Source: JACOMS01 sp051252005
GTDB taxonomy: Bacteria; Pseudomonadota; Alphaproteobacteria; Caulobacterales; Maricaulaceae
Direction of reading: 5' to 3'
Assembly (NCBI GenBank): GCA_051252005.1
Contig: JBPOEZ010000006.1
Span: forward strand, 1-64,000
DNA length: 64,000 nt
Part shown: one piece after another, positions 27,407 through 35,962 of the stretch
How positions within the stretch are numbered: the first letter of the stretch is position 1
How the letters are laid out: every line of letters begins with the position of its first letter
Position numbers and translations under genes: made by a program
Notes under the pieces: generated by a model
Database searches by the model: none
What the model was told of the DNA's origin: nothing
The model's input: the letters and a program-made list of their open reading frames with translations, nothing else

Positions 27407-29110
27407 TTAAAACACGTCCATATTTTCAATGTCTTCAAGCCACGCGCTGATCTCTTTGCGGCTTAAGCTGATATCGGTTTCGTTCTGACGGTCCATGGTT
27501 GCTTGGAATTCTGTGAGGCGCATGCCAATAATTTGGCGAACATTGCCGAGCTGGTTTTCGTAGGCCCGTTCAAGACGGGCAACAAGCGCAGTGTTTTCTG
27601 CGCCGTCTCTGGGGTGAGCTTTTATGTTTTCAAGTGATTTGAAACGTTTTTCGATCTCGGCTGCGGACAGGCTTCCTGGATTGCCTTCAATGATGAGGCG
27701 TTTGGTTTGATTAGTAGAAATGATTGTGACGAGAACCTCTAGAACGCCCGAGACGTCATAGGTAAAGCGTATGTCAATATCTTCCTGACTTTTTGTGTTG
27801 ACGGGAATGGAAACCTTAAGGTGACCTAAGAGGACGTTGTCGACAACGCGGGGCGACTCGCCTTGATAAATCGAGAGGTTGATCTCGTTTTGCCCTTTTT
27901 GTAGGGCCGAGTTTCTAACAACACGGCTTACAGGGATGACCGTGTTTCGCTCGATAATAGGCTGGAAGTGGCCGCCTTCATACATATCCGGACCAACTTG
28001 AACCGAAACATTCGTGCCCAGTGTGAAAGGGCAGACATCTGTCATGACAACGTCTTCAAGCGCGGCGTGACGGCCTACAAGGCCAGCTTGCACGGCAGCG
28101 CCTAAGCCAACCACATGGTCAGGGTCGAGGTTGTGCTCAGGGAACAGTTTCAGAAGTCGTGTCACCATGGCGCGAATGACGGGCATGCGCGTTGCGCCGC
28201 CAACAAGGACAACACGGTCAATGTTTTCCGCGCGAAGACCTGCATCCATGATGGCCCGAGAAATAGGTTGCCTCAGCCGTTTAACAAGCTTTTCGCAAAT
28301 CGTTTCAAAGTCTGCGCGGGTAATGGTGAGCGTAGTTTGTTCATTTGCCGCTGTGCCCGTGATTTTGACACTGGCTTCATGGGCTGTGCTGAGTTGTAAT
28401 TTGGCTTTGTTGGCGAGGTCTCGCAATAAGCCCTTTTTCTTGTCGTCAAGGGCTATGTCTGCGCCGAGCTGTTGGCTGAAGTGGGCGACTATGGCATCCG
28501 TGAAGTCTTCGCCGCCTAAGAAGGCATCTCCTGCGGAAGAGCGAACTTCCATGATACCGTCAAATATTTCAAGAATTGAGACATCAAACGTCCCGCCGCC
28601 CAAATCGACAACTAAGAATGTGTTTTCGTCTTCTTTGCTATTGAGGCCGTAGGCCAGAGCCGCTGCCGTGGGTTCGTTGATTAAGCGCTCTATTGTCAGT
28701 CCGGCCATTTTCCCCGCCGCATAGGTTGCCTTGCGTTGTATATCATTAAAGTAGGCTGGGACGGATATAATAGCGCGCTCGACGGAATGCCCAAGGTAAC
28801 TTTCTGCGTCGGATTTCAAACTCCGCAAAACCATTGCGGACAATTCTTCGGCGCGGTAAGTTTTTCGTGCAAGCCGAAAGTCACGGTTTGACCCCATATA
28901 GCGTTTGAAGCGGGCTACGGTTTTCCTTGGGTGCGTTACAAGGCGGTCGTGGGCGGCTTGGCCGACAATAAGCTCGCCTTTATCCGTGAGGCCGACCACG
29001 GAAGGGGTTAGTATGTCGCTTATAGAATTCGGGATGAGTACAGGGCCGTCATCCGTAAAAACGGAAACGAGTGAGTTGGTTGTGCCCAAATCTATCGCAA
29101 TAATTGTCAT
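27407..29110 (-). CDS. hscC: HscC-type Hsp70 chaperone
   Basis: Hsp70-family ATPase, 567 residues, short compared with DnaK (about 630) and close to E. coli HscC (about 556). N-terminal IIAIDLGTTNSLVSVF, VPAYFNDIQRKATYAAGKMA, and the phosphate loop VVDLGGGTFDVSILE define the ATPase domain. The substrate domain follows (ERNTVIPVSRV), with a truncated lid. ATG at 29110 is preceded by GAGGGA; a start four codons earlier would include that site. Paired with a J-like gene, it is a dedicated second chaperone system, not the main DnaK. Confidence 0.85.
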   Translation of the reverse strand: MTIIAIDLGTTNSLVSVFTDDGPVLIPNSISDILTPSVVGLTDKGELIVGQAAHDRLVTHPRKTVARFKRYMGSNRDFRLARKTYRAEELSAMVLRSLKSDAESYLGHSVERAIISVPAYFNDIQRKATYAAGKMAGLTIERLINEPTAAALAYGLNSKEDENTFLVVDLGGGTFDVSILEIFDGIMEVRSSAGDAFLGGEDFTDAIVAHFSQQLGADIALDDKKKGLLRDLANKAKLQLSTAHEASVKITGTAANEQTTLTITRADFETICEKLVKRLRQPISRAIMDAGLRAENIDRVVLVGGATRMPVIRAMVTRLLKLFPEHNLDPDHVVGLGAAVQAGLVGRHAALEDVVMTDVCPFTLGTNVSVQVGPDMYEGGHFQPIIERNTVIPVSRVVRNSALQKGQNEINLSIYQGESPRVVDNVLLGHLKVSIPVNTKSQEDIDIRFTYDVSGVLEVLVTIISTNQTKRLIIEGNPGSLSAAEIEKRFKSLENIKAHPRDGAENTALVARLERAYENQLGNVRQIIGMRLTEFQATMDRQNETDISLSRKEISAWLEDIENMDVF

Positions 29111-29211
29111 CAAGTCCCTCAAACCTTAACGTGTTTGGATATAACTCTAAATTGACATTTTCAACCTATAAATGTGTGCGTTACTTTTGCTTGTGTTTCT
29201 AGGGCTTTCAA

Positions 29212-29245
29212 GTGCGTGTGTTGCGGCATATTCAACACGGAGCAC
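29212..29245. other. Interrupted inverted repeat in the hscC-coaD gap
   Basis: GTGTTG (29218-29223) pairs with CAACAC (29233-29238) around a 9-nt loop, and outer arms GTGC (29212-29215) and GCAC (29242-29245) also pair. It lies in the 207-nt divergent region between hscC and coaD. It could be a regulator site or a leader hairpin of coaD. It does not match the CIRCE heat-shock element. Confidence 0.3.
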
Positions 29246-29317
29246 CACACGAGGGTTTTCTTGAAAGATGACCGAATTCACACTGGATTATGGGAATGTG
29301 GTAGGTATAAAGCCCCT

Positions 29318-29809
29318 ATGAAAAAACGCGTTGCATTATATCCAGGAACTTTTGACCCGATGACTTTGGGGCATATCGATATTATGAAGCGTGCCAGTAA
29401 GCTTTGCGATAAGCTGATCATTGCTGTAGCTATAAATCGTGATAAAAACCCGCTTTTCGGTCTCGATGAGCGTGTGGAAATGGTGGAAATGGCTGTTGCG
29501 CCTTTTCGTGACTATATTGATGTCGAGGTGCGCCCATTTGAAGAGCTACTGATTCATTTTGTTGAAAGGGTCGGGGCGACTATGATAGTTCGTGGTCTCA
29601 GGGCTGTTTCTGACTTTGAATATGAGTTTCAGATGGCCGGAATGAATGACCGATTGAACCCTAATATTGAGACTGTTTTTCTAATGGCAGACCCGCAGTA
29701 CCAAACAATAGCGTCAAGGTTGGTTAAAGAAATTGCTCGTTTGGGCGGTGATATTTCGCAATTCGTTACCCCTGAGGTGGAGTTGCGATTGAAGGATAAA
29801 TATACATGA
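29318..29809 (+). CDS. coaD: Phosphopantetheine adenylyltransferase
   Basis: Penultimate enzyme of coenzyme A synthesis, 163 residues. The nucleotidyltransferase motif YPGTFDPMTLGHIDIMKRA carries the T/HxGH signature, and the conserved RGLRAVSDFEYEFQMAGMN follows. The ATG at 29318 fits the family start exactly; an open frame extends 48 codons upstream without family residues. First gene of coaD-cyclophilin-ppiB-queA-tgt; it overlaps the next gene by 4 nt. Confidence 0.96.
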   Translation: MKKRVALYPGTFDPMTLGHIDIMKRASKLCDKLIIAVAINRDKNPLFGLDERVEMVEMAVAPFRDYIDVEVRPFEELLIHFVERVGATMIVRGLRAVSDFEYEFQMAGMNDRLNPNIETVFLMADPQYQTIASRLVKEIARLGGDISQFVTPEVELRLKDKYT

Positions 29810-30747
29810 TGTCACGTTTTTCATTAGCGCTTATTACTGCGGCTACACTCGTTAACTCTGCCTGCGCGGCAGAAAATTCTCCAACCTCAGATACCCCGTC
29901 TTCCGCTGAAGCTGTGTCTAATGCTGTCACTGATACAGGTTTTACCGCGCCAGACGCTGCATGGCGTGATGTGGATCCTGAAAATACGATTTATATTGAT
30001 ATTAATCATGGCCGCATGGTTGTGGAGTTGTTCCCAGAGATTGCGCCAAAACATACGGCGCGGATTAAAACGCTTACCCGAAAAAAATTCTATGATTACA
30101 TAACGTTTCACCGAGTCATCAGAGGGTTTATGAACCAGACTGGTGACCCTAAAGGCGACGGAACTGGCGATTCTGACCTACCTGACCTTGAAGGTGAGTT
30201 CTCTTTCCGGCGTTCGCCGAGCATGGGTGTCACCTTAGTTGGAACGCGTCCTTTGCAGACGGGTAACCCCACTATGGGGGAAGTGGGCGTTGGATTTTAT
30301 AAAGGGATGCCCGTAGCATCGTTACCATCTGCGCAGGCGATGGCGACAAAAGACGGTAAAGTCCATGCTTTTGGTCTTCACTGTAAAGGCGTCACATCTA
30401 TGGCCCGGGGTACAGATCCGAACAGCGCCAATAGTCAGTTTTTTCTTATGCGCGGGAAAGCAGAGCACCTAGACGCAAATTATACGATTTGGGGCAATAC
30501 CGTTTTTGGACGTGAAAATCTTACAAAGATAAAAATAGGTTCAAAAGGTGACAACCCAAGTTTTGTGCCTGATAAGATGGACACTGTACGCGTAGCCGCC
30601 GACTTGCCAGAATCAGAACGGTTACAGATTCAAGTTCTGGATACAGCTAGCTCGGCTTTTAAAAATTATTTGAAAACCTATAAAAAAGATGACGGTAGCT
30701 ATCCCGACATCTGCGATATTGAAGTGCCAACACGCATCAAGCCTTAG
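29806..30747 (+). CDS. Exported cyclophilin-type peptidyl-prolyl isomerase
   Basis: A 313-residue protein with a signal peptide (LALITAATLVNSACAAEN; the Cys may be a lipobox residue) and a cyclophilin domain starting at IYIDINHGRMVVELFPEIAP. Core motifs FHRVIRGFMNQTGDP and TDPNSANSQFFLM are present. Between them lies an insertion of about 60 residues (from DLEGEFSFRRSPSM to HAFGLHCKG) not found in the minimal enzyme next door. It probably assists proline isomerisation of envelope proteins. It overlaps coaD (ATGA). Confidence 0.88.
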   Translation: MMSRFSLALITAATLVNSACAAENSPTSDTPSSAEAVSNAVTDTGFTAPDAAWRDVDPENTIYIDINHGRMVVELFPEIAPKHTARIKTLTRKKFYDYITFHRVIRGFMNQTGDPKGDGTGDSDLPDLEGEFSFRRSPSMGVTLVGTRPLQTGNPTMGEVGVGFYKGMPVASLPSAQAMATKDGKVHAFGLHCKGVTSMARGTDPNSANSQFFLMRGKAEHLDANYTIWGNTVFGRENLTKIKIGSKGDNPSFVPDKMDTVRVAADLPESERLQIQVLDTASSAFKNYLKTYKKDDGSYPDICDIEVPTRIKP

Positions 30748-30777
30748 GCACGCATTAACCTCTAAAGGACTATATTC

Positions 30778-31236
30778 ATGGCTGAAAAACTTATAATCTC
30801 TGTCGATTCTAATTCCGGCGAAACTGGTGACGTCGTCATTAAGCTTCGCGCTGACCTCGCACCTAAGCATGTTGCGCAAATCACCCGCCTCGCAGAAGAA
30901 GGGTTCTATGATGACCTGACTTTCCATCGCGTGATTGACGGATTTATGGCGCAGGGTGGTTGCCCCGATGGAACGGGCATGGGCGGCGCGTCTGAAAATA
31001 TTCCGGCTGAATTTTCTCGTGAGCCGCATGTTCGGGGCGTTTGTTCTATGGCTCGTTCATCTAACCCTAACTCCGCCAGCAGTCAGTTCTTTATCTGTCT
31101 GGATGATGCGACATTCCTTGATGGTCAATATACAGTTTGGGGCGAAGTCGAATCTGGTATGGACCTTGTTGACGCGCTTCCAAAAGGTGAGCCTCCGCGT
31201 TACCCTGGCAAAATTGTGAAAGTTACGGCGCAATAA
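30778..31236 (+). CDS. ppiB: Cytoplasmic peptidyl-prolyl cis-trans isomerase B
   Basis: Minimal cyclophilin, 152 residues without signal peptide. Active-site motifs FHRVIDGFMAQGGCPDGTG, NIPAEFSREPHVRG and SNPNSASSQFFICL are all present. It sits 30 nt after its exported relative, so the pair probably arose by duplication and serves two compartments. Confidence 0.95.
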   Translation: MAEKLIISVDSNSGETGDVVIKLRADLAPKHVAQITRLAEEGFYDDLTFHRVIDGFMAQGGCPDGTGMGGASENIPAEFSREPHVRGVCSMARSSNPNSASSQFFICLDDATFLDGQYTVWGEVESGMDLVDALPKGEPPRYPGKIVKVTAQ

Positions 31237-31308
31237 TTTTATTGTGCGGTATCAACCGCGTTAGTTTGGCGGGTTTTATCCGATTATAGCTCAAGGCAGT
31301 ATGTCATT

Positions 31309-32364
31309 ATGGATGTCGATGCATTTGATTTTGACCTGCCTGACGACAGGATCTCACTACGCCCGGCGAGCCCGCGTGATTCGGCGAGGCTGCTTCATAT
31401 TGAGAGCCGTGGCGGCCTAAGTGATCACCGCGTGTCTGACTTGCCAAACTTGCTCCGCGCCGGCGATGTTTTGGTTTTAAACGATACGCGCGTTTTAAAA
31501 GCTGCCCTAACGGCTACGCGGCCAGCTCGCGCTCACGGTGGCGGCGGACCTGTTACTTTATCTATCAATTTACATAAGCGTGTATCGGATGATTCGTGGC
31601 AAGCCTTCGTCAGGCCTGCCAAGCGCATCAAAGTTGGCGATATTTTGCATATGTCTGATGCTTTAAAGGCTACTGTTACCGGAAAGCATGCTGGCGGCGA
31701 TACAGTTCTGCAGTTTAATGTGTCGGGCTTGGCGCTGGATGCTGCGATTGAGCAAACGGGCGTGCCGCCTCTGCCGCCTTATATTGCCCGCAAGCGCGCA
31801 CCGGATACTCAGGATATTGAAGACTACCAGACAATATACGCCAACGATTCGGGCTCTGTAGCCGCTCCTACAGCGGGCTTACATTTTACAGATGCGGTTT
31901 TTCAAGATCTCAAGGCACGCGGTGTCCAAATTGAACGTCTGACGTTACATGTCGGTGCTGGGACGTTTCTGCCCGTAAAGAGCGATAATACAGATGATCA
32001 TGACATGCACAGTGAGTGGTTCTCTATTGATGAGGAAACGGCAGGGCGTATCAATGAGGCTAAAGACGAAGGGCGACGAGTTATCGCTGTCGGAACAACC
32101 GCTTTGAGGGCGCTTGAGAGCGCGGCGACGGGGCAGGGTTTAAAAGCTTACGCCGGAGAAACAGACATTTTTATAACGCCCGGGTACAAGTTTAAAACGA
32201 TAGATGGGCTGATGACGAATTTCCATTTACCAAAATCGACATTGTTCATGCTTGTTTCAGCGCTGGCGGGGCTTTCGGTGATGCAGGGCGCTTATAAATA
32301 TGCGATTGAGGCAGGTTATGGGTTTTATTCCTACGGCGATTCTAGTCTGATGTGGAAAGCTTAG
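31309..32364 (+). CDS. queA: tRNA preQ1 ribosyltransferase-isomerase QueA
   Basis: Queuosine pathway enzyme, 351 residues, moving the ribosyl part of SAM onto preQ1 in tRNA. Family blocks: FDLPDDRISLRPASPRDSAR at the N-terminus, LVLNDTRVL, VAAPTAGLHFTD and the C-terminal GLMTNFHLPKSTLFMLVSAL. It is 3 nt upstream of tgt, which does the preceding step. Confidence 0.97.
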   Translation: MDVDAFDFDLPDDRISLRPASPRDSARLLHIESRGGLSDHRVSDLPNLLRAGDVLVLNDTRVLKAALTATRPARAHGGGGPVTLSINLHKRVSDDSWQAFVRPAKRIKVGDILHMSDALKATVTGKHAGGDTVLQFNVSGLALDAAIEQTGVPPLPPYIARKRAPDTQDIEDYQTIYANDSGSVAAPTAGLHFTDAVFQDLKARGVQIERLTLHVGAGTFLPVKSDNTDDHDMHSEWFSIDEETAGRINEAKDEGRRVIAVGTTALRALESAATGQGLKAYAGETDIFITPGYKFKTIDGLMTNFHLPKSTLFMLVSALAGLSVMQGAYKYAIEAGYGFYSYGDSSLMWKA

Positions 32365-32367
32365 ACC

Positions 32368-33492
32368 ATGGCAGTATTTCCTTTTGATATTCATGCAGTA
32401 GAAGGCAAGGCGCGTACTGGAGTTCTTAGAACCCCGCGCGGTGATATTCGCACACCGGCTTTTATGCCAGTGGGCACGGCGGGAACCGTCAAGGGCGTCT
32501 ATATGGATCAAGTGCGTAGCGCTGGGTCTGATATAATTTTAGGTAATACCTATCATTTGATGCTTCGCCCAGGGGCTGAGCGCGTGAAGAAACTAGGCGG
32601 ATTACACCAATTTGGTGGTTGGGATGGCCCTATCTTAACCGATTCGGGCGGTTTTCAGGTGTGGTCGCTCTCGAAACTACGTAAAATGAGCGAAGAGGGT
32701 GTAACCTTCCAGAGCCATATTGATGGGTCCAAACACGTCCTTACGCCTGAGCGGTCTATTGAAATTCAAGCTGATCTTTTAGGGGCTGATATTTCTATGC
32801 AGTTCGACGAATGCACGGCGTTTCCGTCTCCTTATGACGAAGCGGCGAGGTCAATGGAGCTGTCTTTGCGGTGGGGTAAGCGCTCGCTTGAGGCTTTCGG
32901 AGAGCGCGAAGATCAGACTTTATTTGCGATTGTTCAGGGGTCAACTTTCCCCGAGCTAAGGCTTAGAAGCGCGCAGGCGAGCGTCGACCAGAAAATATCA
33001 GGCGGCTATGGCGGTTTTGCGATTGGCGGCCTCGCTGTAGGCGAGGGGCATGACGCTATGTGCGAAACTTTGGACTATACAGTACCTGCACTTCCAGAAG
33101 ATCGCCCGCGCTACCTTATGGGGGTTGGGAAGCCAATTGACTTGGTCGAGGCTGTCTACCGCGGCGTCGATATGTTCGATTGCGTGATTCCAACGCGTTC
33201 TGGGCGGCACGGCCAAGTGTGGACTGATACTGGCCCGTTTAATATTAAAAACGCGAGGTTTGCTGAGGATCAGAACCCTCTGGATGCCCGGATCGATTGC
33301 GCGGCTTCGCAGGATTACTCACGTGCCTATGTTCACCATCTTATCCGTTCAGGGGAATTGTTAGGATCAATGATTCTTAGCTGGCATAATATCGCCTATT
33401 TCCAAGACCTCATGCTGCGCATGCGCGATAGTATTGCTAAGGGTGAGTTTGAGACGTTTGTAAGAGACTTTAGACTAGGCCTGAACACTTAG
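32368..33492 (+). CDS. tgt: tRNA-guanine transglycosylase
   Basis: Exchanges G34 for preQ1 in tRNAs with GUN anticodons; 374 residues. Seen: LGNTYHLMLRPG, the catalytic Asp region LTDSGGFQVWSL, FAIVQGSTFPELR, and GVGKPIDLVEAV followed by the nucleophile segment MFDCVIPTRSGRHG. The C-terminal zinc motif is degenerate: where E. coli has CxCxxC, this protein reads IDCAAS near residue 311, keeping one Cys plus the later His (WHNI). Tgt activity is still likely since all active-site residues are present. Confidence 0.95.
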   Translation: MAVFPFDIHAVEGKARTGVLRTPRGDIRTPAFMPVGTAGTVKGVYMDQVRSAGSDIILGNTYHLMLRPGAERVKKLGGLHQFGGWDGPILTDSGGFQVWSLSKLRKMSEEGVTFQSHIDGSKHVLTPERSIEIQADLLGADISMQFDECTAFPSPYDEAARSMELSLRWGKRSLEAFGEREDQTLFAIVQGSTFPELRLRSAQASVDQKISGGYGGFAIGGLAVGEGHDAMCETLDYTVPALPEDRPRYLMGVGKPIDLVEAVYRGVDMFDCVIPTRSGRHGQVWTDTGPFNIKNARFAEDQNPLDARIDCAASQDYSRAYVHHLIRSGELLGSMILSWHNIAYFQDLMLRMRDSIAKGEFETFVRDFRLGLNT

Positions 33493-33508
33493 TCCTTACT
33501 GTCTAAGG

Positions 33509-34087
33509 TCATCGTCTTGGAAGTCGCTGACGTTGCTGGGGCGGCGTATAAAATCCTGGACATTTTCGCGAAACGCCGACGCCGATCAGAAAGCTAAGCC
33601 GCTCTCTGCCGCGCTTATCTGCGTCCTGACCTTCCTGTTGTCTTCTGTATGCGCCGCTCGCATATCTAACAATGCCGCGGTACGGTATGATGGATGTTGC
33701 GGCGCTTTCGATAATTTCGTGTGCGGCTTCGCCAATGTTGCCAGCTCTTGTCTTACGGTCGTAGTGAGGACCGTTTAATCGGCGTTCGTTAAGTTTTATC
33801 GCTTTTTGAATGTCGCGCGTTTCCCGAAGAATCGCTGTGCAGGACGTTGTTGTGTCGGTGCCGTAAGGGTTTTGTAGAAGTGCGAGCTGCCTCGGAACGG
33901 GCTTTATGCCTATGTTTAGATCTCTGATTGGTGCAGTTGCGGCGTAGGGGATGTGTTTCACACTGTTGGAATAATTGCCGTTGGGCATGGCAGCAGGATT
34001 AGGCACGGAGGCGCAACTGCATAGGCAAAGGCCTGCCAATATTCCTGTTGTTCTTGCGTGCTTAGTGATTGAGTCAAAATAAGCCAA
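33509..34087 (-). CDS. Putative lipoprotein of unknown function
   Basis: A 192-residue protein with a short hydrophobic N-terminus and a plausible lipobox LCSC (GILAGLCLCSCASVPNP). The mature part has one Cys pair (TTSCTAIL and SRKCPGF), a charged stretch RETRDIQKAIKLNERRLNG, and a middle IIESAATSIIPYRGIVRYAS that could associate with membrane. The end is basic (QQRQRLPRR). Start is TTG at 34087, supported by AAGGTG just upstream. Not recognised; it lies alone on the minus strand, convergent with tgt. Confidence 0.55.
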   Translation of the reverse strand: MAYFDSITKHARTTGILAGLCLCSCASVPNPAAMPNGNYSNSVKHIPYAATAPIRDLNIGIKPVPRQLALLQNPYGTDTTTSCTAILRETRDIQKAIKLNERRLNGPHYDRKTRAGNIGEAAHEIIESAATSIIPYRGIVRYASGAYRRQQEGQDADKRGRERLSFLIGVGVSRKCPGFYTPPQQRQRLPRR

Positions 34088-34151
34088 TTTTTCACCTTAT
34101 TTGGGGTTGACCTTTGGTCAAACCCTTTCTAATTATCGCGCGCTCTCAAGG

Positions 34152-34227
34152 GAGCCCGTAGCTCAGTTGGTAGAGCGCCTCACTTTTAATGAGGATGTCC
34201 ACGGTTCAAGTCCGTGCGGGCTCACCA
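34152..34227 (+). tRNA. tRNA-Lys (UUU)
   Basis: A 76-nt cloverleaf including encoded CCA. The acceptor stem pairs GAGCCCG with CGGGCTC, the D-arm is GCTCAGTTGGTAGAGC, the anticodon loop CTTTTAA gives UUU, and the T-arm contains GGTTCAAGTCC. A terminator-like hairpin follows. Confidence 0.97.
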
Positions 34228-34237
34228 TCTCTTTAAG

Positions 34238-34261
34238 GTTAACCTATAGTTAACTTTTTTT
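34238..34261 (+). terminator. Terminator after tRNA-Lys, overlapping a CtrA-like box
   Basis: GTTAAC, a 5-nt spacer, GTTAAC again (each self-complementary, so the two arms pair) and then seven T residues. This looks like a weak intrinsic terminator for tRNA-Lys. The same bases read TTAA-N7-TTAA (34239-34253), the consensus for CtrA in Caulobacterales, so a regulatory role is the alternative. Confidence 0.45.
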
Positions 34262-34501
34262 GGAGGTGGTAGGCAATTCAACCTATTAGCGTAAAGAATT
34301 GTTTAGTGATGCATTTTAGCAACTTTTCAATAATAATCGTTTGAATATATGCAAATAGTGGTATTCAGAGGGTGGTCAAACGGAATCAAATCGTGTAGCC
34401 AACCTAAATAACATTGGATGCGTTTTGCGTGATCCCTGTTCTATGCGCAATTAAGCGTAAATTTAACTTGCGGCTTTTTGGCCGCTGTCGGAGGAAAGAA
34501 T
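34262..34501 (+). promoter_or_regulatory. Leader region of the OmpA-family gene
   Basis: An AT-rich stretch without a convincing ORF; an 11-codon frame starting at 34309 has no ribosome site. It must hold the promoter for the outer-membrane gene, but no clear -35/-10 pair stands out. A hairpin, GCGGC (34470-34474) with GCCGC (34481-34485), lies just before the Shine-Dalgarno GAGGAAAG, as in long-lived ompA mRNAs. Confidence 0.4.
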
Positions 34502-35848
34502 ATGAAGCTCAAGCTTCTAACAGCGGCCGCTACAGCCGCGTTGATGGCAGCGCCATCCCTCGCGTCCGCAGATGATGCCGGTTGGTATCTTCGCGGCAAT
34601 GCGGGTTACGGCGTTCATACTGAAATGGATCTTACTGGAGACATCACTGGTGATGTTGAAAGTCAAGGCAATGCGACTGGCTCAGTAGGTCTTGGTTACG
34701 AATTTGGTAACAACTGGCGCCTAGAGTTGGACGGCGCAAGTTTGTTCACTGACTTGGGTAAAGTTAGTAGCTATCCTAACACAGCTTCAAAGCTCACAAC
34801 CAACACAGCGATGCTTAATGCAATTTATGATTTCAATGACTTTGGTCGTTGGGAGCCGTATGTCGGTGCTGGTATTGGTATTGTACGTGCGCGCACATCC
34901 ACTGCAGTTCATGATTTTCCAAGCGCGACGCCGATTGTTCCAGGTGTTGTAAACGTAAACAACCCTGCTTGTACATCTGGCGCAGTTTGTAGCTTTAAAG
35001 ATACAGACACTGGCTTAGGTTGGCAGCTTCTTGCTGGTCTTGGTTATCAGGTCTCTGACAACCTTACTTGGGATACGCAGTACCGTTATTTGAACGCGAC
35101 AAACCTCGACTTCATAGGTCAAATTGATAATGCAGCTGGTGCATTCAGCATGGAAGATGTTGGCGCTCATAGCGTAATGACTGGTTTCCGTTATAAGTTC
35201 GGTGCGCCTACGCCGCCAGCAATGCAAACATGTTGGGATGGATCATCCATTCTTGCGTCTGCGACCTGTGCTGCTGAGCCTGTCCGCATGAAAGTTTGTT
35301 GGAATGGGGATGAAATCCCTGCGAGCGACACGTGTGTTGCGCAGCCGCCAGCAATGCAAACATGTTGGAATGGAAGCGAAATTCTCGCGTCTGCAACATG
35401 TCCGGCGCGCCCGACATTTACATGTCCTGATGGATCTATCGTTTCCGACGAATCAATCTGTCGTTTGATCTATGTGCAAAACCTTTGTGCTGAGCAGCTT
35501 CGTTCCGAAATCATCTACTATGAGTTCGATAAAGGTCAGTCTGCTGAGACACGCAACACAATCCAAAATGTTCTTGATACAGGTCAGTACTGTAAAGTCG
35601 ACAACATCCGCGTTGTTGGTCACACAGATACATCAGGTCCAGCGGCTTACAACTTGGCTCTTTCCAAGCGCCGCGCTGCGGACGCTCGTACAGAGTTCGT
35701 TCGTCAAGGTATGAACCCTGCGATCATCACATCTGAAGGCAAAGGCGAAACTGAGCCACGCATTCAAACTGGTGACAATGTTAAGGAACGTGAAAACCGC
35801 CGGACAGAAGTTCTGATCCAGCTTTCTGAAGTTGGCGTTGCTAACTAA
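34502..35848 (+). CDS. OmpA-family outer membrane protein with Cys repeats
   Basis: A 448-residue outer-membrane protein. Signal peptide (LLTAAATAALMAAPSLASA), then an OmpA-like eight-strand beta-barrel (about 25-235) beginning GWYLRGNAGYG. A linker of three roughly 20-residue repeats of the form CWNGSEILASATC follows, then a variant FTCPDGSIVSDESIC (together about 240-315). The C-terminal OmpA peptidoglycan-binding domain has VVGHTDTSGPAAYNLALSKR. Each repeat has two cysteines, so the linker may be a chain of disulfide loops. ATG 34502 follows GAGGAAAG. Probably abundant and monocistronic, with a strong terminator. Confidence 0.9.
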   Translation: MKLKLLTAAATAALMAAPSLASADDAGWYLRGNAGYGVHTEMDLTGDITGDVESQGNATGSVGLGYEFGNNWRLELDGASLFTDLGKVSSYPNTASKLTTNTAMLNAIYDFNDFGRWEPYVGAGIGIVRARTSTAVHDFPSATPIVPGVVNVNNPACTSGAVCSFKDTDTGLGWQLLAGLGYQVSDNLTWDTQYRYLNATNLDFIGQIDNAAGAFSMEDVGAHSVMTGFRYKFGAPTPPAMQTCWDGSSILASATCAAEPVRMKVCWNGDEIPASDTCVAQPPAMQTCWNGSEILASATCPARPTFTCPDGSIVSDESICRLIYVQNLCAEQLRSEIIYYEFDKGQSAETRNTIQNVLDTGQYCKVDNIRVVGHTDTSGPAAYNLALSKRRAADARTEFVRQGMNPAIITSEGKGETEPRIQTGDNVKERENRRTEVLIQLSEVGVAN

Positions 35849-35871
35849 GAATTTTTACTCATTAAAGTTTG

Positions 35872-35905
35872 AACGGCTCGGTTTATAACCGGGCCGTTTT
35901 TTTTT
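35872..35905 (+). terminator. Strong intrinsic terminator after the OmpA-family gene
   Basis: A 12-bp stem with one G-T pair (AACGGCTCGGTT with AACCGGGCCGTT) and a 3-nt loop, directly followed by nine T residues. Confidence 0.9.
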
Positions 35906-35962
35906 GAGGCAAAGGCTTCTTTCTATAAGTGTTTTTTTGGATGGAATTTGTTTGAATAGGAC

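Noticed and set aside
28131..28652. 173-codon frame antisense to hscC
   Set aside because: Low-complexity Ser/Ala/Arg translation, antisense to conserved Hsp70 sequence.
34309..34344. 11-codon frame before the OmpA-family gene
   Set aside because: No Shine-Dalgarno and no link to a regulatory structure.
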